This document shows positions 34,579 through 43,965 of a DNA stretch of 64,000 nt, piece by piece (the stretch's first letter is position 1; each line of letters begins with the position of its first letter). The stretch covers positions 41,742 to 105,741 of the forward strand of contig NZ_BMMV01000028.1 in NCBI RefSeq assembly GCF_014646115.1, in the 5' to 3' direction. The notes under the pieces were generated by a model. The model was not told the DNA's origin. It did not search any database and saw nothing but the letters and a program-made list of their open reading frames with translations. Origin of the DNA: Streptomyces camponoticapitis (GTDB lineage: Bacteria > Actinomycetota > Actinomycetes > Streptomycetales > Streptomycetaceae). The position numbers were made by a program, and so were the translations under genes.

Positions 34579-36047
34579 TCAGGCCGAAGTCCGCGCCGCG
34601 TCCGGCGGCGAGGCCGGCAGCGTCACCGTGAACACGGTGCGGCGGGGTCGGCTCTCGACGTCCACCGTGCCCCCGTGGGCCGTGACCACGGCATGGACGA
34701 TCGCCAGGCCCAGTCCGGTGCTGCCCGTCGTACGTGAGCGGCCGTGGTCGGCGCGTACGAAGCGGCCGAAGACCTCGGGCAGCAGGTCCTCGTCGATACC
34801 GGGACCGTCGTCCGTCACGGTCAGCCTGACGCGGTTGTCGTCGGCGGACAGCCGGACGGTGACCTCGGTGCCCGCCGGGGTGTGGGTGCGGGCGTTGGCG
34901 AGGAGATTCCCGACGGCCTGGTGCAGACGGTGTTCGTCGCCCTCCGTCGTCACCGATTCCTCGGGCAGGTCCAGCCGCCAGCGGTGCTCCGGCCCGGCGG
35001 CGCGTGCGTCGCCCGTGGCGTCGAGGACCAGCCGGGTCAGGTCGACCCGGGAGCGGCTGAGGGCGCGGCCCGCGTCGATGCGGGCGAGCAGCAGCAGGTC
35101 GTCCACCAGGCGGCTCATCCGCTCGGACTCGGACTGGATGCGGTCCAGTGCGCGGTGTACCTCGGCCGGTACGGGGCTCGTGGTGCGGAGCGCGAGTTCC
35201 GCGTGTCCGCGGATGTTCGCCACGGGGGTGCGCAGTTCATGGCTGGCGTCCGCGGCGAAGTGCCGCAGGCGTTCTTCGCTGGCCTGTCGTCGTTCCAGGG
35301 CGTCGCCGACGTGCCCGAGCATGCGGTTGACGGCGGTGGCGACCTGCCCGACCTCGGTGCGCGGGTCGCCGGCCGGTACGGGCTCCGGCATGGCGACCTC
35401 GCCACTGGCCAGGGGGCGTTCGGCCACGCTCGCCGCCGTACTGGTCACCCGGCGCAGAGGGCGCAGGGAGACGCGCACCCAGAGCGCTGCCAGAATCCCG
35501 GTGACCACGAGGGCGGCGGCGAACACCGCCGCTTCCACTCCTTCGAGCCGGTGCACCGTCTCCTCGACCGGGTGCAGTGGCAGGCCGGTGATGAGAATGT
35601 CCCCGTCGTCTCCACGGAGGGCGGTGAGGCGGTACGCGCCCAGCGCCGACAGTCTCCGGCTGTGGGTGTCCCCGTCGACGGGCAGGCGTTCGAGCGTCTG
35701 TCGGTCGGCGGTGTTCAGGCGTACGTCGGCGTCTGCCTCGTCCGTGACGACCGCCGCCTCGTCGACCGAGCCGTTCAGCAGGCGGGCGCCGAAGGTGCCT
35801 TCCGACTGGCCGCGCGTGTCGGGCGTGTTGTCGGCGTCGGGCCGGGCCTCGTGCTCCAGGCTTGCCGCGAACCGTCCCCCGGAGGCGGTGAGTTGCTGGT
35901 CGAGGCGGCGTACGAGGAAGCCTTCGAGCGCGAGGACCGTGGCGACCCCCACCGCCAGGCACGCCACGGCCAGCAGCACCACCATCCCGGTGGTCAGCTG
36001 AGCCCGGAGGGTGCGCGGCAGCGGGATCCGGCGAAACCCTGGTCGCA

Positions 36048-36048
<1 letters not shown>
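34579..36048 (-). CDS. Sensor histidine kinase (EnvZ/PhoR type)
   Basis: A 489-residue membrane kinase. TM1 is near residues 20-42 (LTTGMVVLLAVACLAVGVAT), an extracytoplasmic domain of about 130 residues follows, and TM2 is near 175-195. A HAMP linker leads to the H-box FAADASHELRTPVANIRGHA, N-box NLLANARTHTPAGT, G1 DDGPGID and G2 GSTGLGLAIVHAVVTAHGG. It overlaps the end of the response-regulator gene by one base. The sensed signal is unknown; the divergent flavocytochrome genes are the likely targets. Confidence 0.92.
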
Positions 36049-36781
<733 letters not shown>

Positions 36782-36829
36782 GGTCCCTCCAGCATCCTCC
36801 CGAAACGGGGCGGCGGGGCTCTGGACTCG

Positions 36830-36884
36830 CTCTGAGTTTCCTCTGAATGCGCCGACGGTGACCGGTATCAGAGGAGCCTCAGAG
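36830..36884. promoter_or_regulatory. Paired direct repeats, candidate response-regulator operators
   Basis: CTCTGA-N5-CTCTGA (36830-36846) is mirrored by TCAGAG-N5-TCAGAG (36868-36884). The 11-base period fits tandem binding of an OmpR-type dimer on one DNA face. The array lies between the two-component genes and the divergent flavocytochrome operon, so it could control both. Confidence 0.6.
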
Positions 36885-36925
36885 GTTGCGCTGCGACGGT
36901 GGTCCAAACCGGCGGAAGAGGGCCC

Positions 36926-38287
36926 ATGAGTACGACGACGAACGCGCGGCACCGGGCAGAGCGTGCTCCACGGCTGCGACGGCCGCGTTCGATGATCCCC
37001 CTGGTCGTCCAGAGCGCGATCTGGCTGGGCGCCGCGGGTGTTCTCGGCCTCTGGTGGAGTGACACCACATCGGTCGTGGGCGCGGGCGCGTGGCTGACCG
37101 ACGCGGGCCGGATCACCGGGCTCCTGGCGGGTTACGCCTGCGCCGTACTGGTCGCGCTGATGGCCCGCGTCCCCCTGCTCGACCACAACATCGGCACCGA
37201 TCGGCTCGCGCGCTGGCATGCCATGGGCGGCCGTTACACAATGTCGCTGGTCCTCGCCCACGTCCTGCTGATCATCTGGGGATACGCGCTGACGTCGGGC
37301 AGCGGAGTGGTGAGCCAGACGAGCACCCTGGTCCTCCACTACCCGGACATGCTCAAGGCCACCGCCGCCTTCCTGCTGTTCGTCCTCACGGCGGCAGTCT
37401 CGGCGCGCGCCGCGCGCCCCCGGATGCGCTACGAGACCTGGCACTATCTGCACTTCGCCACCTACCTGGCCGTCTTCCTGGCCTTCTCACACCAGCTCAG
37501 CAACGGCGCCGACTTCGTCGGACACCGGCCAGCCCAAGTGGCCTGGTACACGCTGTACCTCACCGTCGCCGCCCTCGTCGGGTGGTACCGCTTCCTGGTT
37601 CCCGTGCGGCGTTCGCTGCGGCACCGGCTGCGGGTGGCGGACGTACGTCACGAAGCCCCCGGCGTCGTCTCGGTCCATCTGACGGGGGAGCACCTGGCGG
37701 AACTGGGCGCGCGGCCGGGACAGTTCTTCCGCTGGCGCTTCCTGGCCCCCGGCCTGTGGTGGAGCGCCAATCCGTACTCCCTCTCGGCGCCGCCGCTCCC
37801 CCACCATCTGCGGATCACCGTGAAAGCGGCGGGCCAGCACAGCGCGGCGCTGGCAGGGCTGCGGCCGGGCACCCGGGTGTGGGCCGAAGGGCCCTACGGT
37901 GCCTTCACGGCGGACCGCACCAGAGCCCGGAAGATCCTGCTGCTGGCCGGAGGTGTGGGGATCACACCCCTCAGGGCCCTTTTCGAGACCCTTCCCGGCG
38001 AGGTGACACTGGTCTACCGGGCCCGTCGCCCGGAAGACCTGGCGCTGCGCGACGAACTCGACGCGATAGCCGCGGCGCGGGGCGCCGTCGTGCACTACGT
38101 CGTGGGCGAACCCGCCTCCAGCCACTCACCCCTGACGGCGCGGGCCCTCAGCGCCCTGGTGCCGGACCTCGCCGCGCACGAGGTGTACCTGTGCGGCCCG
38201 CCCGGAATGACCGACGCCGCCAAGGGCGCTCTGCGGGGCGCCGGGGTGCCCCGCCGCCACATCCACCACGAGTCGTTCGAGTTCTAA
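36926..38287 (+). CDS. Ferric-reductase-like transmembrane flavoprotein
   Basis: A 453-residue membrane oxidoreductase. The N-terminal half has about six helices with heme-ligand histidines in RWHAMGGRYTMSLVLAHVLL and YETWHYLHFATYLAVFLAFS, as in ferric reductase/NOX domains. The C-terminal half is an FAD/NAD(P)H-binding FNR-like module (RPGQFFRWRFLAPGLWWSAN, NPYSLSAPP, LLLAGGVGITPLRALFE, VYLCGPPGMTDAAKGALRGAG). It would pass electrons from NAD(P)H across the membrane. ATG 36926 has GGAAGAGGG upstream. FMN-binding and apbE genes follow in a tight operon. Confidence 0.9.
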   Translation: MSTTTNARHRAERAPRLRRPRSMIPLVVQSAIWLGAAGVLGLWWSDTTSVVGAGAWLTDAGRITGLLAGYACAVLVALMARVPLLDHNIGTDRLARWHAMGGRYTMSLVLAHVLLIIWGYALTSGSGVVSQTSTLVLHYPDMLKATAAFLLFVLTAAVSARAARPRMRYETWHYLHFATYLAVFLAFSHQLSNGADFVGHRPAQVAWYTLYLTVAALVGWYRFLVPVRRSLRHRLRVADVRHEAPGVVSVHLTGEHLAELGARPGQFFRWRFLAPGLWWSANPYSLSAPPLPHHLRITVKAAGQHSAALAGLRPGTRVWAEGPYGAFTADRTRARKILLLAGGVGITPLRALFETLPGEVTLVYRARRPEDLALRDELDAIAAARGAVVHYVVGEPASSHSPLTARALSALVPDLAAHEVYLCGPPGMTDAAKGALRGAGVPRRHIHHESFEF

Positions 38288-38298
38288 GGAGGCCCGCC

Positions 38299-38736
38299 GT
38301 GCGCAGAGCCGCAATCGCCGCCGCTTCGACCAGCGCCCTGGTCGTGCTGCTGCTCACCCTCAAACCGCACCAGCCGGGCATCCCGGCGCTCGGGGCGGCC
38401 CCGCCTGCGGGGACGTCTCCGGCTCCGACCGGGACGGCGACACCACCGGGCGGACGGGGCACCGGCACCTACACCGGGGACGCCGTACAGACCCAGTACG
38501 GCACGGTGCAGGTCGCCGCCACGGTCAAGGCCGGAGAACTGACCGCGGTCAAGATGCTCCAAGTGCCGTCCGGAAACGGACGCGACCAGGAGATCGCCGC
38601 CTACGCCGTGCCACGCCTGACGCAAGAAGCACTGGGCAGCCACAGCGCGCACATCGACTCGGTCTCCGGTGCGAGCTACACCAGCCAGGGCTACATCCAG
38701 TCCCTGCAGAGCGCACTGGACCGGGCCGGTGTCTGA
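38299..38736 (+). CDS. Extracytoplasmic FMN-binding domain protein
   Basis: A 145-residue protein. An N-terminal hydrophobic segment (AAIAAASTSALVVLLLTL) acts as signal or anchor, followed by a Pro/Gly/Thr-rich linker and an FMN_bind domain (GTYTGDAVQTQYGTVQVAAT). The flavinylation motif is DSVSGASYTSQGY; the usual acceptor Thr of SGAT is Ser here. GTG 38299 follows AAGGAGG. ApbE, encoded next with an 8-base overlap, would attach FMN covalently, making this an electron carrier for the upstream reductase. Confidence 0.9.
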   Translation: MRRAAIAAASTSALVVLLLTLKPHQPGIPALGAAPPAGTSPAPTGTATPPGGRGTGTYTGDAVQTQYGTVQVAATVKAGELTAVKMLQVPSGNGRDQEIAAYAVPRLTQEALGSHSAHIDSVSGASYTSQGYIQSLQSALDRAGV

Positions 38737-39511
38737 CACCGTGCGCGGTCTGCGCCATGTCGAGCACGTTATGGGCACCGTCGTGTCCTTCGACATCCGC
38801 GACAAACGCGGCCCCGCGATCGAGGCGGCGCTGAGCGAAGCGGTCTCCTGGCTGCACCACGTCGACGAGGTGTACTCCACCTACCGGCCGGACAGCGCCA
38901 TCAGCCGCCTGGCCCGCCACGAGATCGAGGTCGCCGACTGCTCCGCGGAGGTACGCGAGGTCCTCGCACTCTGCCGAAGCGCCGCACGAAACACCGCCGG
39001 CTGGTTCAGCCATCTCGCGACCGGCTTCCTCGACCCGTCGGGGCTGGTCAAGGGCTGGGCGGTGGAGGGCGCGTCCCAGATCCTGTACGAGGCGGGGGCC
39101 CGCAACACCTGCCTGAACGGTGGCGGAGACCTGCGGCTGAGAGGCGAGGCCGCACCGGGCACTCCCTGGCGAATCGGGATCGCCCACCCGCTGCGCCCCG
39201 GAGAGCTGTGCGCGACCGTCGAGGCAGGCGACCTGGCCGTCGCCACCTCCGGAACAGCCGAACGCAGTGCCCACATCGTCAACCCACACCTCGGCATACC
39301 CGCGAACGGCCTGGCATCGGTCACCGTGACCGGCGCAGGGCTCACGATGACCGACGTCTACGCGACCGCCGCCTTCGCGAGAGGGGAGTCGGCACGGGAC
39401 TGGCTGGAATCCCTCGACGGCTACGAAGGATTCGCGGTGCTGCCCGACGGCCGGTCGTGGCGCACCGACGGCTTTCCCGGTGAGACGGTCCCGGAACACG
39501 GCTCGGTCTGA
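38729..39511 (+). CDS. apbE: FAD:protein FMN transferase
   Basis: A 260-residue ApbE-family enzyme that transfers FMN from FAD to Ser/Thr of FMN-binding proteins. Landmarks are EHVMGTVVSFDIRD, FLDPSGLVKGWAVE, the flavin-binding NTCLNGGGDLRLRG, ATSGTAERSAHIVNPHLG and the metal-site region GLTMTDVYATAAFARG. GTG 38729 overlaps the target gene by 8 bases; GTG 38741 and ATG 38771 are alternatives. Its target is almost certainly the adjacent FMN-binding protein. Confidence 0.9.
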   Translation: MSDTVRGLRHVEHVMGTVVSFDIRDKRGPAIEAALSEAVSWLHHVDEVYSTYRPDSAISRLARHEIEVADCSAEVREVLALCRSAARNTAGWFSHLATGFLDPSGLVKGWAVEGASQILYEAGARNTCLNGGGDLRLRGEAAPGTPWRIGIAHPLRPGELCATVEAGDLAVATSGTAERSAHIVNPHLGIPANGLASVTVTGAGLTMTDVYATAAFARGESARDWLESLDGYEGFAVLPDGRSWRTDGFPGETVPEHGSV

Positions 39512-39579
39512 CCGGACAGTGGGCTCACGAGGTCTGATTGGACAGGGCTCACGGGAAGCACAGCTCGGGGCGGCGTCCT

Positions 39580-40266
39580 TCAGGGCCGCGGTTCCGACGG
39601 CGCGAGGCCCATCGACGCGGCTCGCGGTCCCACCAGGTCGCACTCGACATCCACGACACCCTCGACCGCCCGGACCATACGGGCCGCCACCGGGACAAGG
39701 GCGGTGTCCTGGATCGCGCCGCTGAGCGTGACAACCCCGTCGACGACCGTGACCAGTACGTTCTCGCGGGACACGCGGAAGAGAGGCTCGACCACCTCTG
39801 TGCGTACCTCCTCCGCGATGTCGTCGTCGGACCGGAGGAACACCTTGAGCAGGTCGGAGCGGCTGACGATCTCGCGCAGCATCCCGGCGGCGTCGACCAC
39901 CGGCAGCCGCTTCAGTCCACCCAGTGCCATGGTCCGGGCCGCCTGAGCCAGTGTGGCATCCTCCCGGACTGTGACGGCGGGCACGCTCATGAGTTCGCGT
40001 GCCGTCACCCCGCCCGCCTTGCGCAGATCGTCGAGGTGGCGCATCTGCTCCAGACGACTGGGGTCCGCGTCCCGGAATCCCTCCTTGTCGAGCAGGTCGG
40101 CCTCGGAGATCACCCCGATGACACGTCCGTCGCCCTCAAGGACCGGAACGGCACTCACCTTCCACTTCCTCAAGGTCTCGACGATCTCCTTGAACCCGGC
40201 CCGCGGAGCGACCGCGACAACGGGGTTCGACATCACATCGGCAACCCCGTACAGCGTGTGACGCAT
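39580..40266 (-). CDS. CBS-domain pair protein with BON domain
   Basis: A 228-residue paralogue of the protein at 21678. CBS1: VADVMSNPVVAVAPRAGFKE...VSAVPVLEGDGRVIGVISEAD. CBS2: LMSVPAVTVREDATLAQAAR...LKRLPVVDAAGMLREIVSRSD. A BON-like domain (VLVTVVDGVVTLSGAIQD) completes it. Probably binds AMP/ATP as an energy sensor in the stress regulon. The ATG has CGAGGAGGGACC upstream. Divergent from the second XRE-PNPOx gene. Confidence 0.9.
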   Translation of the reverse strand: MRHTLYGVADVMSNPVVAVAPRAGFKEIVETLRKWKVSAVPVLEGDGRVIGVISEADLLDKEGFRDADPSRLEQMRHLDDLRKAGGVTARELMSVPAVTVREDATLAQAARTMALGGLKRLPVVDAAGMLREIVSRSDLLKVFLRSDDDIAEEVRTEVVEPLFRVSRENVLVTVVDGVVTLSGAIQDTALVPVAARMVRAVEGVVDVECDLVGPRAASMGLAPSEPRP

Positions 40267-40331
40267 GGTCCCTCCTCGATCGGACCTTCCATCTCACTCC
40301 GAGTGTGGCCGCGCCGATCGGGACCGAGGAG

Positions 40332-40421
40332 GGGCCGACAGGCCCTGACCGGGGACTGAAGGGGCAATCGCTCGCACGGGTGCCTGTCGGCCCGACGCCC
40401 CGCAGAAGGACCGGTCGGCCC
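40332..40421. promoter_or_regulatory. Two candidate DevR/OsdR-type boxes
   Basis: GGGCCGACAGGCCC (40332-40345) is a perfect GGGCC-N4-GGCCC dyad, and GGACCGGTCGGCCC (40408-40421) is GGACC-N4-GGCCC. One box per promoter would suit the divergent CBS and XRE-PNPOx genes. Confidence 0.55.
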
Positions 40422-40485
40422 CCGTCCCGCTGGCGAGGTTCCGAGTCCCCGTGTTCATCTGGGAACAGGTCCATAAGCGTCGGCG

Positions 40486-41187
40486 ATGGAGGCGAGGGTG
40501 GCGCAGGACGAGCAGGCATCATCGGACGGCGCGGCGGAGAGTGAGCCCGGAACGTCGGAGGACGTGGCCGACCGGATGGAGCTGCGCCGGATCCAGCTGG
40601 GGCTCTCCCTGTCCGAGCTGGCGCACAGCGCTCGGATGTCCCCGTCCTACCTGCGGGAGCTGGCATCACTGCACGGCGACTTCGACCCGGAGGGGCTGGC
40701 CCGGCTGGCCGAGGCGCTGGACATGACGTCCGACGAGCTGCTTCACGGACGCGTCGATCCGCCGCCGGGTCAGGCGAACGCCGGAGCCCACCCGCGTCTG
40801 ATGCGTCTCACGGAGCGTGAGTGCTGGGACCGGCTCGGAACACACGGGGTTGGGCGACTGGGGCTCCGAGGGGATACCGCGCCCGTGATCGTCCCGGTCA
40901 ACTTTTTGGTGGACGGCCGGAGCGTGGTCTACCGGACCCGGCCCGGAAGCGTCGGGGCGGTCGACGCGGGTACGCCACTCGCCTTCGAGGCCGACCGTCT
41001 GGACGAGGAGCGGATGCGCGGCTGGAGCGTGCTGGTGACGGGGACAACCGAGCACCTCACAGATTCCGCGACCACGGGCCCACTGGCTGACCGGGCGGGT
41101 GCACGCCCCTGGGCGGGCGGGTCGCGGCCCCTGTGGATCCGGGTGCTGCCGGACGAGATCACCGGCCGGCTCATCGACATCCCCTGA
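40486..41187 (+). CDS. XRE HTH domain fused to a PNPOx-like flavin domain
   Basis: A 233-residue paralogue of the protein at 24371. The HTH is RMELRRIQLGLSLSELAHSA, RMSPSYLRELASLHGDFDP. The split-barrel domain begins LTERECWDRLGTHGVGRLGL and continues APVIVPVNFLVDGRSVVYRT and PLAFEADRLDEERMRGWSVL. Flavin or related-cofactor binding is a family inference. Two such fusions flanking the island suggest a shared regulatory role. The start is uncertain; GTG 40495 is possible. Confidence 0.75.
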   Translation: MEARVAQDEQASSDGAAESEPGTSEDVADRMELRRIQLGLSLSELAHSARMSPSYLRELASLHGDFDPEGLARLAEALDMTSDELLHGRVDPPPGQANAGAHPRLMRLTERECWDRLGTHGVGRLGLRGDTAPVIVPVNFLVDGRSVVYRTRPGSVGAVDAGTPLAFEADRLDEERMRGWSVLVTGTTEHLTDSATTGPLADRAGARPWAGGSRPLWIRVLPDEITGRLIDIP

Positions 41188-41422
41188 TCGTGACGCACAG
41201 CCGGGTAACAGACCAGCCACCAGCGAGGCCGCCACTCAGGGCATACACGGCCGACTTCACAGTGACCGGCACGCTCACAGTGCCCTCCCCGCACCTCGCG
41301 AACTCGACGCCTTCACGAACTCTTGGATGTCCTGGCTTCGGCCGGACACCTCGCTCCGTGACGGTGCGCCGGGATCGTACGGACAGGACACTCGGCTACG
41401 GGTTGCCGGGAAGGAGCAGGCG

Positions 41423-41895
41423 ATGACGGCGGTGGGGACCGCGGCCGACGGCGGCGAATTGAAGCGGCGCCTGGGGATGCCCGACGCGGTAGTGATCGGC
41501 CTGGGGTCGATGATCGGGGCGGGCATCTTCGCCGCGCTCGCTCCGGCGGCCCGTGCCTGCTCGCGCTGATCCTCGGGCTCTCCCGCACCACCCTGGCATG
41601 GCGCGCGACCGGCACCCGCCCCGTACCCTGGCCGCGGTTCACCCGCGCTTCGGCGTCCCGCACCACGCCGAACTCGCCGTCGGCGCGGTCGCCGCACTGC
41701 TCGCCGCCACCGTCGACGTGCGCGGCGCGATCGGCTTCTCTTCCTTCGGCGTCCTGGCCTACTACGCCGTCGCCAACGCCGCCGCTTCCACCCTCACCCC
41801 GGCCGAAGGGCGCCCGCCGCGCGCCGTTCCCGTCCTCGGGCTGGCCGGCTGCGGGGGGCTCGCCTTCGCCCTGCCGCTCGTCTCGGTCGGCGGCT
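41423..41895 (+). pseudogene. APC-family amino-acid permease remnant with internal deletion
   Basis: ATG 41423 (AAGGAGCAGGCG upstream) opens with a typical permease start: GELKRRLGMPDAVVIGLGSM then IGAGIFAALAPAA. After 49 codons it meets a stop. Downstream frames resume much later in the family alignment (LLALILGLSRTTLA, then MARDRH, then FGVPHHAELAVGAVAALLAA, GVLAYYAVANAAASTLTPAE). Most central helices are missing and at least two frame changes are needed. The homology ends at VSVGGWG, where a relaxase fragment begins. Confidence 0.8.
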
Positions 41896-42070
41896 GGGGA
41901 AGTTCTGGACGCACTCGCCACCACCAGCGCCGACCACACCAGCGTGAACTGCGAGAAGCGGCCCGGGTGTTCGAGCGCGCCACCCGCTCCCACACCCAAG
42001 CTGAACGTGGCCACGACCACACACTTCGCCAAGTCGACCACCGCCTGAGCGCCGCTGCCCGGTCAAGCCG
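41896..42070 (+). pseudogene. Relaxase fragment joined to the permease remnant
   Basis: This stretch aligns with 15283-15460 of the intact relaxase. Shared peptides are EVLDALATTSA, then after a frame change RELREAARVFERATRSHTQA and ERGHDHTLRQ (intact gene: RDELRQAAFLFERATRSHIQ and ERGHDRALRR). It is diverged, so it comes from a related but different element. No promoter, start or other element gene accompanies it. It marks an old insertion or recombination at the left edge of the arsenic island. Confidence 0.75.
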
Positions 42071-42123
42071 TCGGAGAAGAACTTGCGGAATCAGCGGGGT
42101 GAGGCCGGGCGCATCATGGGCCC

Positions 42124-42433
42124 GTGGACATTGAATTGTTCTACTTCGAAGGCTGCCCCAACTGGCACCTCACCCACGAACGCCTCGCCAAAGCCCTGAA
42201 CGTCACCGGCCGCTCCGGCCAGAAGGTGCGCCTGCGTTCCGTGGACACGAACGCGACGGCCCAGGCTCTTCGCTTCTCCGGATCACCCACGATCCGCATC
42301 GACGGGCAGGACCCTTTCCCGGCCCCGGGCGAGAGTTACGGCCTTGCCTGCCGCCTCTACGCGACCCCGCGACGGGCTCGCCGGTGCGCCCACCGTGGAC
42401 CAGCTCGTCCAAGTCCTCACTGACAGGCCGTAG
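42124..42433 (+). pseudogene. Small thioredoxin-fold protein with a late frameshift
   Basis: From GTG 42124 the peptide MDIELFYFEGCPNWHLTHER, LRSVDTNATAQALRFSGSPT and IRIDGQDPFP matches small thioredoxin-like proteins seen beside metal-resistance genes, with one Cys in EGCPNW. After ACRLYATP the frame changes: the current frame ends at 42423 with a basic tail (RRARRCAHRGPARP), while the neighbouring frame reads DGLAGAPTVDQLVQVLTDRP and stops at 42433. Removing one base near 42370 restores the expected end. The core fold may survive, so the product could still work. Confidence 0.65.
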
Positions 42434-42441
42434 ACGAGGGG

Positions 42442-43440
42442 TCAGACGCCGGCGGGGGCCCTGTCCGCCTCGGCGGTGCTCGCACGGCCTGCGGCGTTCT
42501 CGGTGTCGGTGAGGGCGGCGAGGTAGCGCTCGGCGTCCAGAGCGGCGGCGCAGCCGGTGCCGGCGGCGGTGATGGCCTGGCGGTAGGTGTGGTCGACGAC
42601 GTCACCGGCGGCGAAGACGCCGGGGATGTTCGTACGGGTCGAGGGGGCGTCGACCTTGAGGTAGCCCTCGTGGTCCAGCTCCAGCTGGCCGGTGAAGAGT
42701 TCGGTGCGCGGGTCGTGGCCGATCGCGATGAACAGGCCCGTCGCGTCAAGGTCTCGCGTCTTGCCGGTGAAGGTGTCCCGCAGGACGAGGCCGGAGAGCA
42801 TGCCGCCCTCCTCCTTGATCTCCGCGATCTCGCTGTCGAACGCGAAGGAGATCTTGTCGTCGGCGAAGGCGCGGTTCTTCATGACCTGCGAGGCACGGAG
42901 GGCGGAGCGGCGGTGGACGACGGTGACGGACTTGGCGAAGCGGGTGAGGAAGGTAGCTTCTTCCATCGCGGTGTCACCGCCGCCGACGACCACGATGTCG
43001 CGGCCTTTGAAGAAGAACCCGTCGCACGTGGCGCACCAGGACACGCCGCGCCCGGAGAGCTCGCTCTCGCGCGGCAGTCCGAGCTTGCGGTAGCTGGAGC
43101 CGGTCGCCACGATCACGGTCTTCGCGCGGTGAACCGTCCCCTGTGAGTCGGTGAGTTCCTTGACGGAGCCGGTCAGGTTGACGGAGACGATGTCGTCGTC
43201 AACCATCTCCGCACCGAACTTCGCCGCCTGGGCCCGCATGTTCTCCATGAGGACCGGCCCGTCGACCCCGTCGGGGAAGCCCGGAAAGTTCTCGACGTCG
43301 GTGGTCGTCGTCAGGGTGCCGCCGACGGAGATCGAGCTGCCGAACAGCAGCGGCTTCAGCTGGGCGCGGGCCGCGTAGAGCGCGGCGGTGTAGCCAGCGG
43401 GGCCTGAACCGATGACGATGACATCGCGTATCTCGCTCAT
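42442..43440 (-). CDS. trxB: Thioredoxin-disulfide reductase (ArsT role)
   Basis: A 332-residue FAD enzyme that reduces thioredoxin with NADPH. Landmarks are VIGSGPAGYTAALYAARAQL, the redox-active CATC in GVSWCATCDGFFFKGRDI, the NADPH loop VVVGGGDTAMEEATFL and the C-terminal IPGVFAAGDVVDHTYRQAIT. In Streptomyces arsenic clusters of the arsRBOCT type this gene is called arsT and regenerates the reductant for ArsC. Its ATG overlaps the arsC stop by 4 bases. Confidence 0.93.
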   Translation of the reverse strand: MSEIRDVIVIGSGPAGYTAALYAARAQLKPLLFGSSISVGGTLTTTTDVENFPGFPDGVDGPVLMENMRAQAAKFGAEMVDDDIVSVNLTGSVKELTDSQGTVHRAKTVIVATGSSYRKLGLPRESELSGRGVSWCATCDGFFFKGRDIVVVGGGDTAMEEATFLTRFAKSVTVVHRRSALRASQVMKNRAFADDKISFAFDSEIAEIKEEGGMLSGLVLRDTFTGKTRDLDATGLFIAIGHDPRTELFTGQLELDHEGYLKVDAPSTRTNIPGVFAAGDVVDHTYRQAITAAGTGCAAALDAERYLAALTDTENAAGRASTAEADRAPAGV

Positions 43441-43850
43441 GCCGTCTTCCCCGGCACGATCTCCTCGATCAGGACCTCGACGCGCTTCTTGATCTCGTCA
43501 CGGATGGGGCGTACGGCCTCGACGCCCTGGCCGGCCGGGTCATCCAGCGTCCAGTCGAGGTAGCGCTTGCCGGGGAAGACGGGGCAGGTGTCGCCACAGC
43601 CCATGGTGATGCAGACGTCCGACTCCTTGACGGCGTCGACGGTGAGGATCTTCGGGGTCTCCGCGGAGATGTCGATCCCGACCTCGGCCATGGCTTCGAC
43701 GGCGGCGGGGTTCACCGCGTCGCCGGGGTTCGAGCCGGCCGAGCGGACCTCGACGCGGTCCCCGGCGAGATGGGTCAGCCATGCGGCGGCCATCTGGGAA
43801 CGGCCTGCGTTGTGGACACACACGAACAGCACAGAAGGCTTCTCGGGCAT
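43437..43850 (-). CDS. arsC: Arsenate reductase, LMW-phosphatase type
   Basis: A 137-residue enzyme that reduces arsenate to arsenite. The P-loop CVHNAGRS contains nucleophile C11. C80, C85 and C89 lie in VCITMGCGDTCPVFPG, and the DPAG motif follows (TLDDPAGQG). The cysteine set matches thioredoxin-linked ArsC, consistent with co-transcribed trxB. Divergent from arsR; the 92-base gap carries the candidate operator. Confidence 0.95.
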   Translation of the reverse strand: MPEKPSVLFVCVHNAGRSQMAAAWLTHLAGDRVEVRSAGSNPGDAVNPAAVEAMAEVGIDISAETPKILTVDAVKESDVCITMGCGDTCPVFPGKRYLDWTLDDPAGQGVEAVRPIRDEIKKRVEVLIEEIVPGKTA

Positions 43851-43911
43851 CAGAAGGGCTCTCTTGTCTCACGGTGAAGTCAGGCACGGGTGATATCAGC
43901 ACCCGGTGGCG

Positions 43912-43965
43912 TCAGTCGCCACTGATGTGAAAGTATCACTCCATGATGACGTCAGTCGACACTGA
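43912..43965. promoter_or_regulatory. Two candidate ArsR operators
   Basis: TCAGT-CGCC-ACTGA (43912-43925) and TCAGT-CGAC-ACTGA (43952-43965) are dyads 40 bases apart within 20-bp near-repeats (18 of 20 identical). The first is in the arsC/arsR intergenic region; the second covers arsR codons 4-8, so a bound repressor could block initiation. Confidence 0.6.

Noticed and set aside
41985..41996. CACCCGCTCC resembling the tRNA-Gly 3' end, a possible distant attR
   Set aside because: The same bases occur in the homologous codons of the intact relaxase (CACCCGGTCC at about 15370), so the match is coding coincidence. Neighbouring T-arm sequence is absent.
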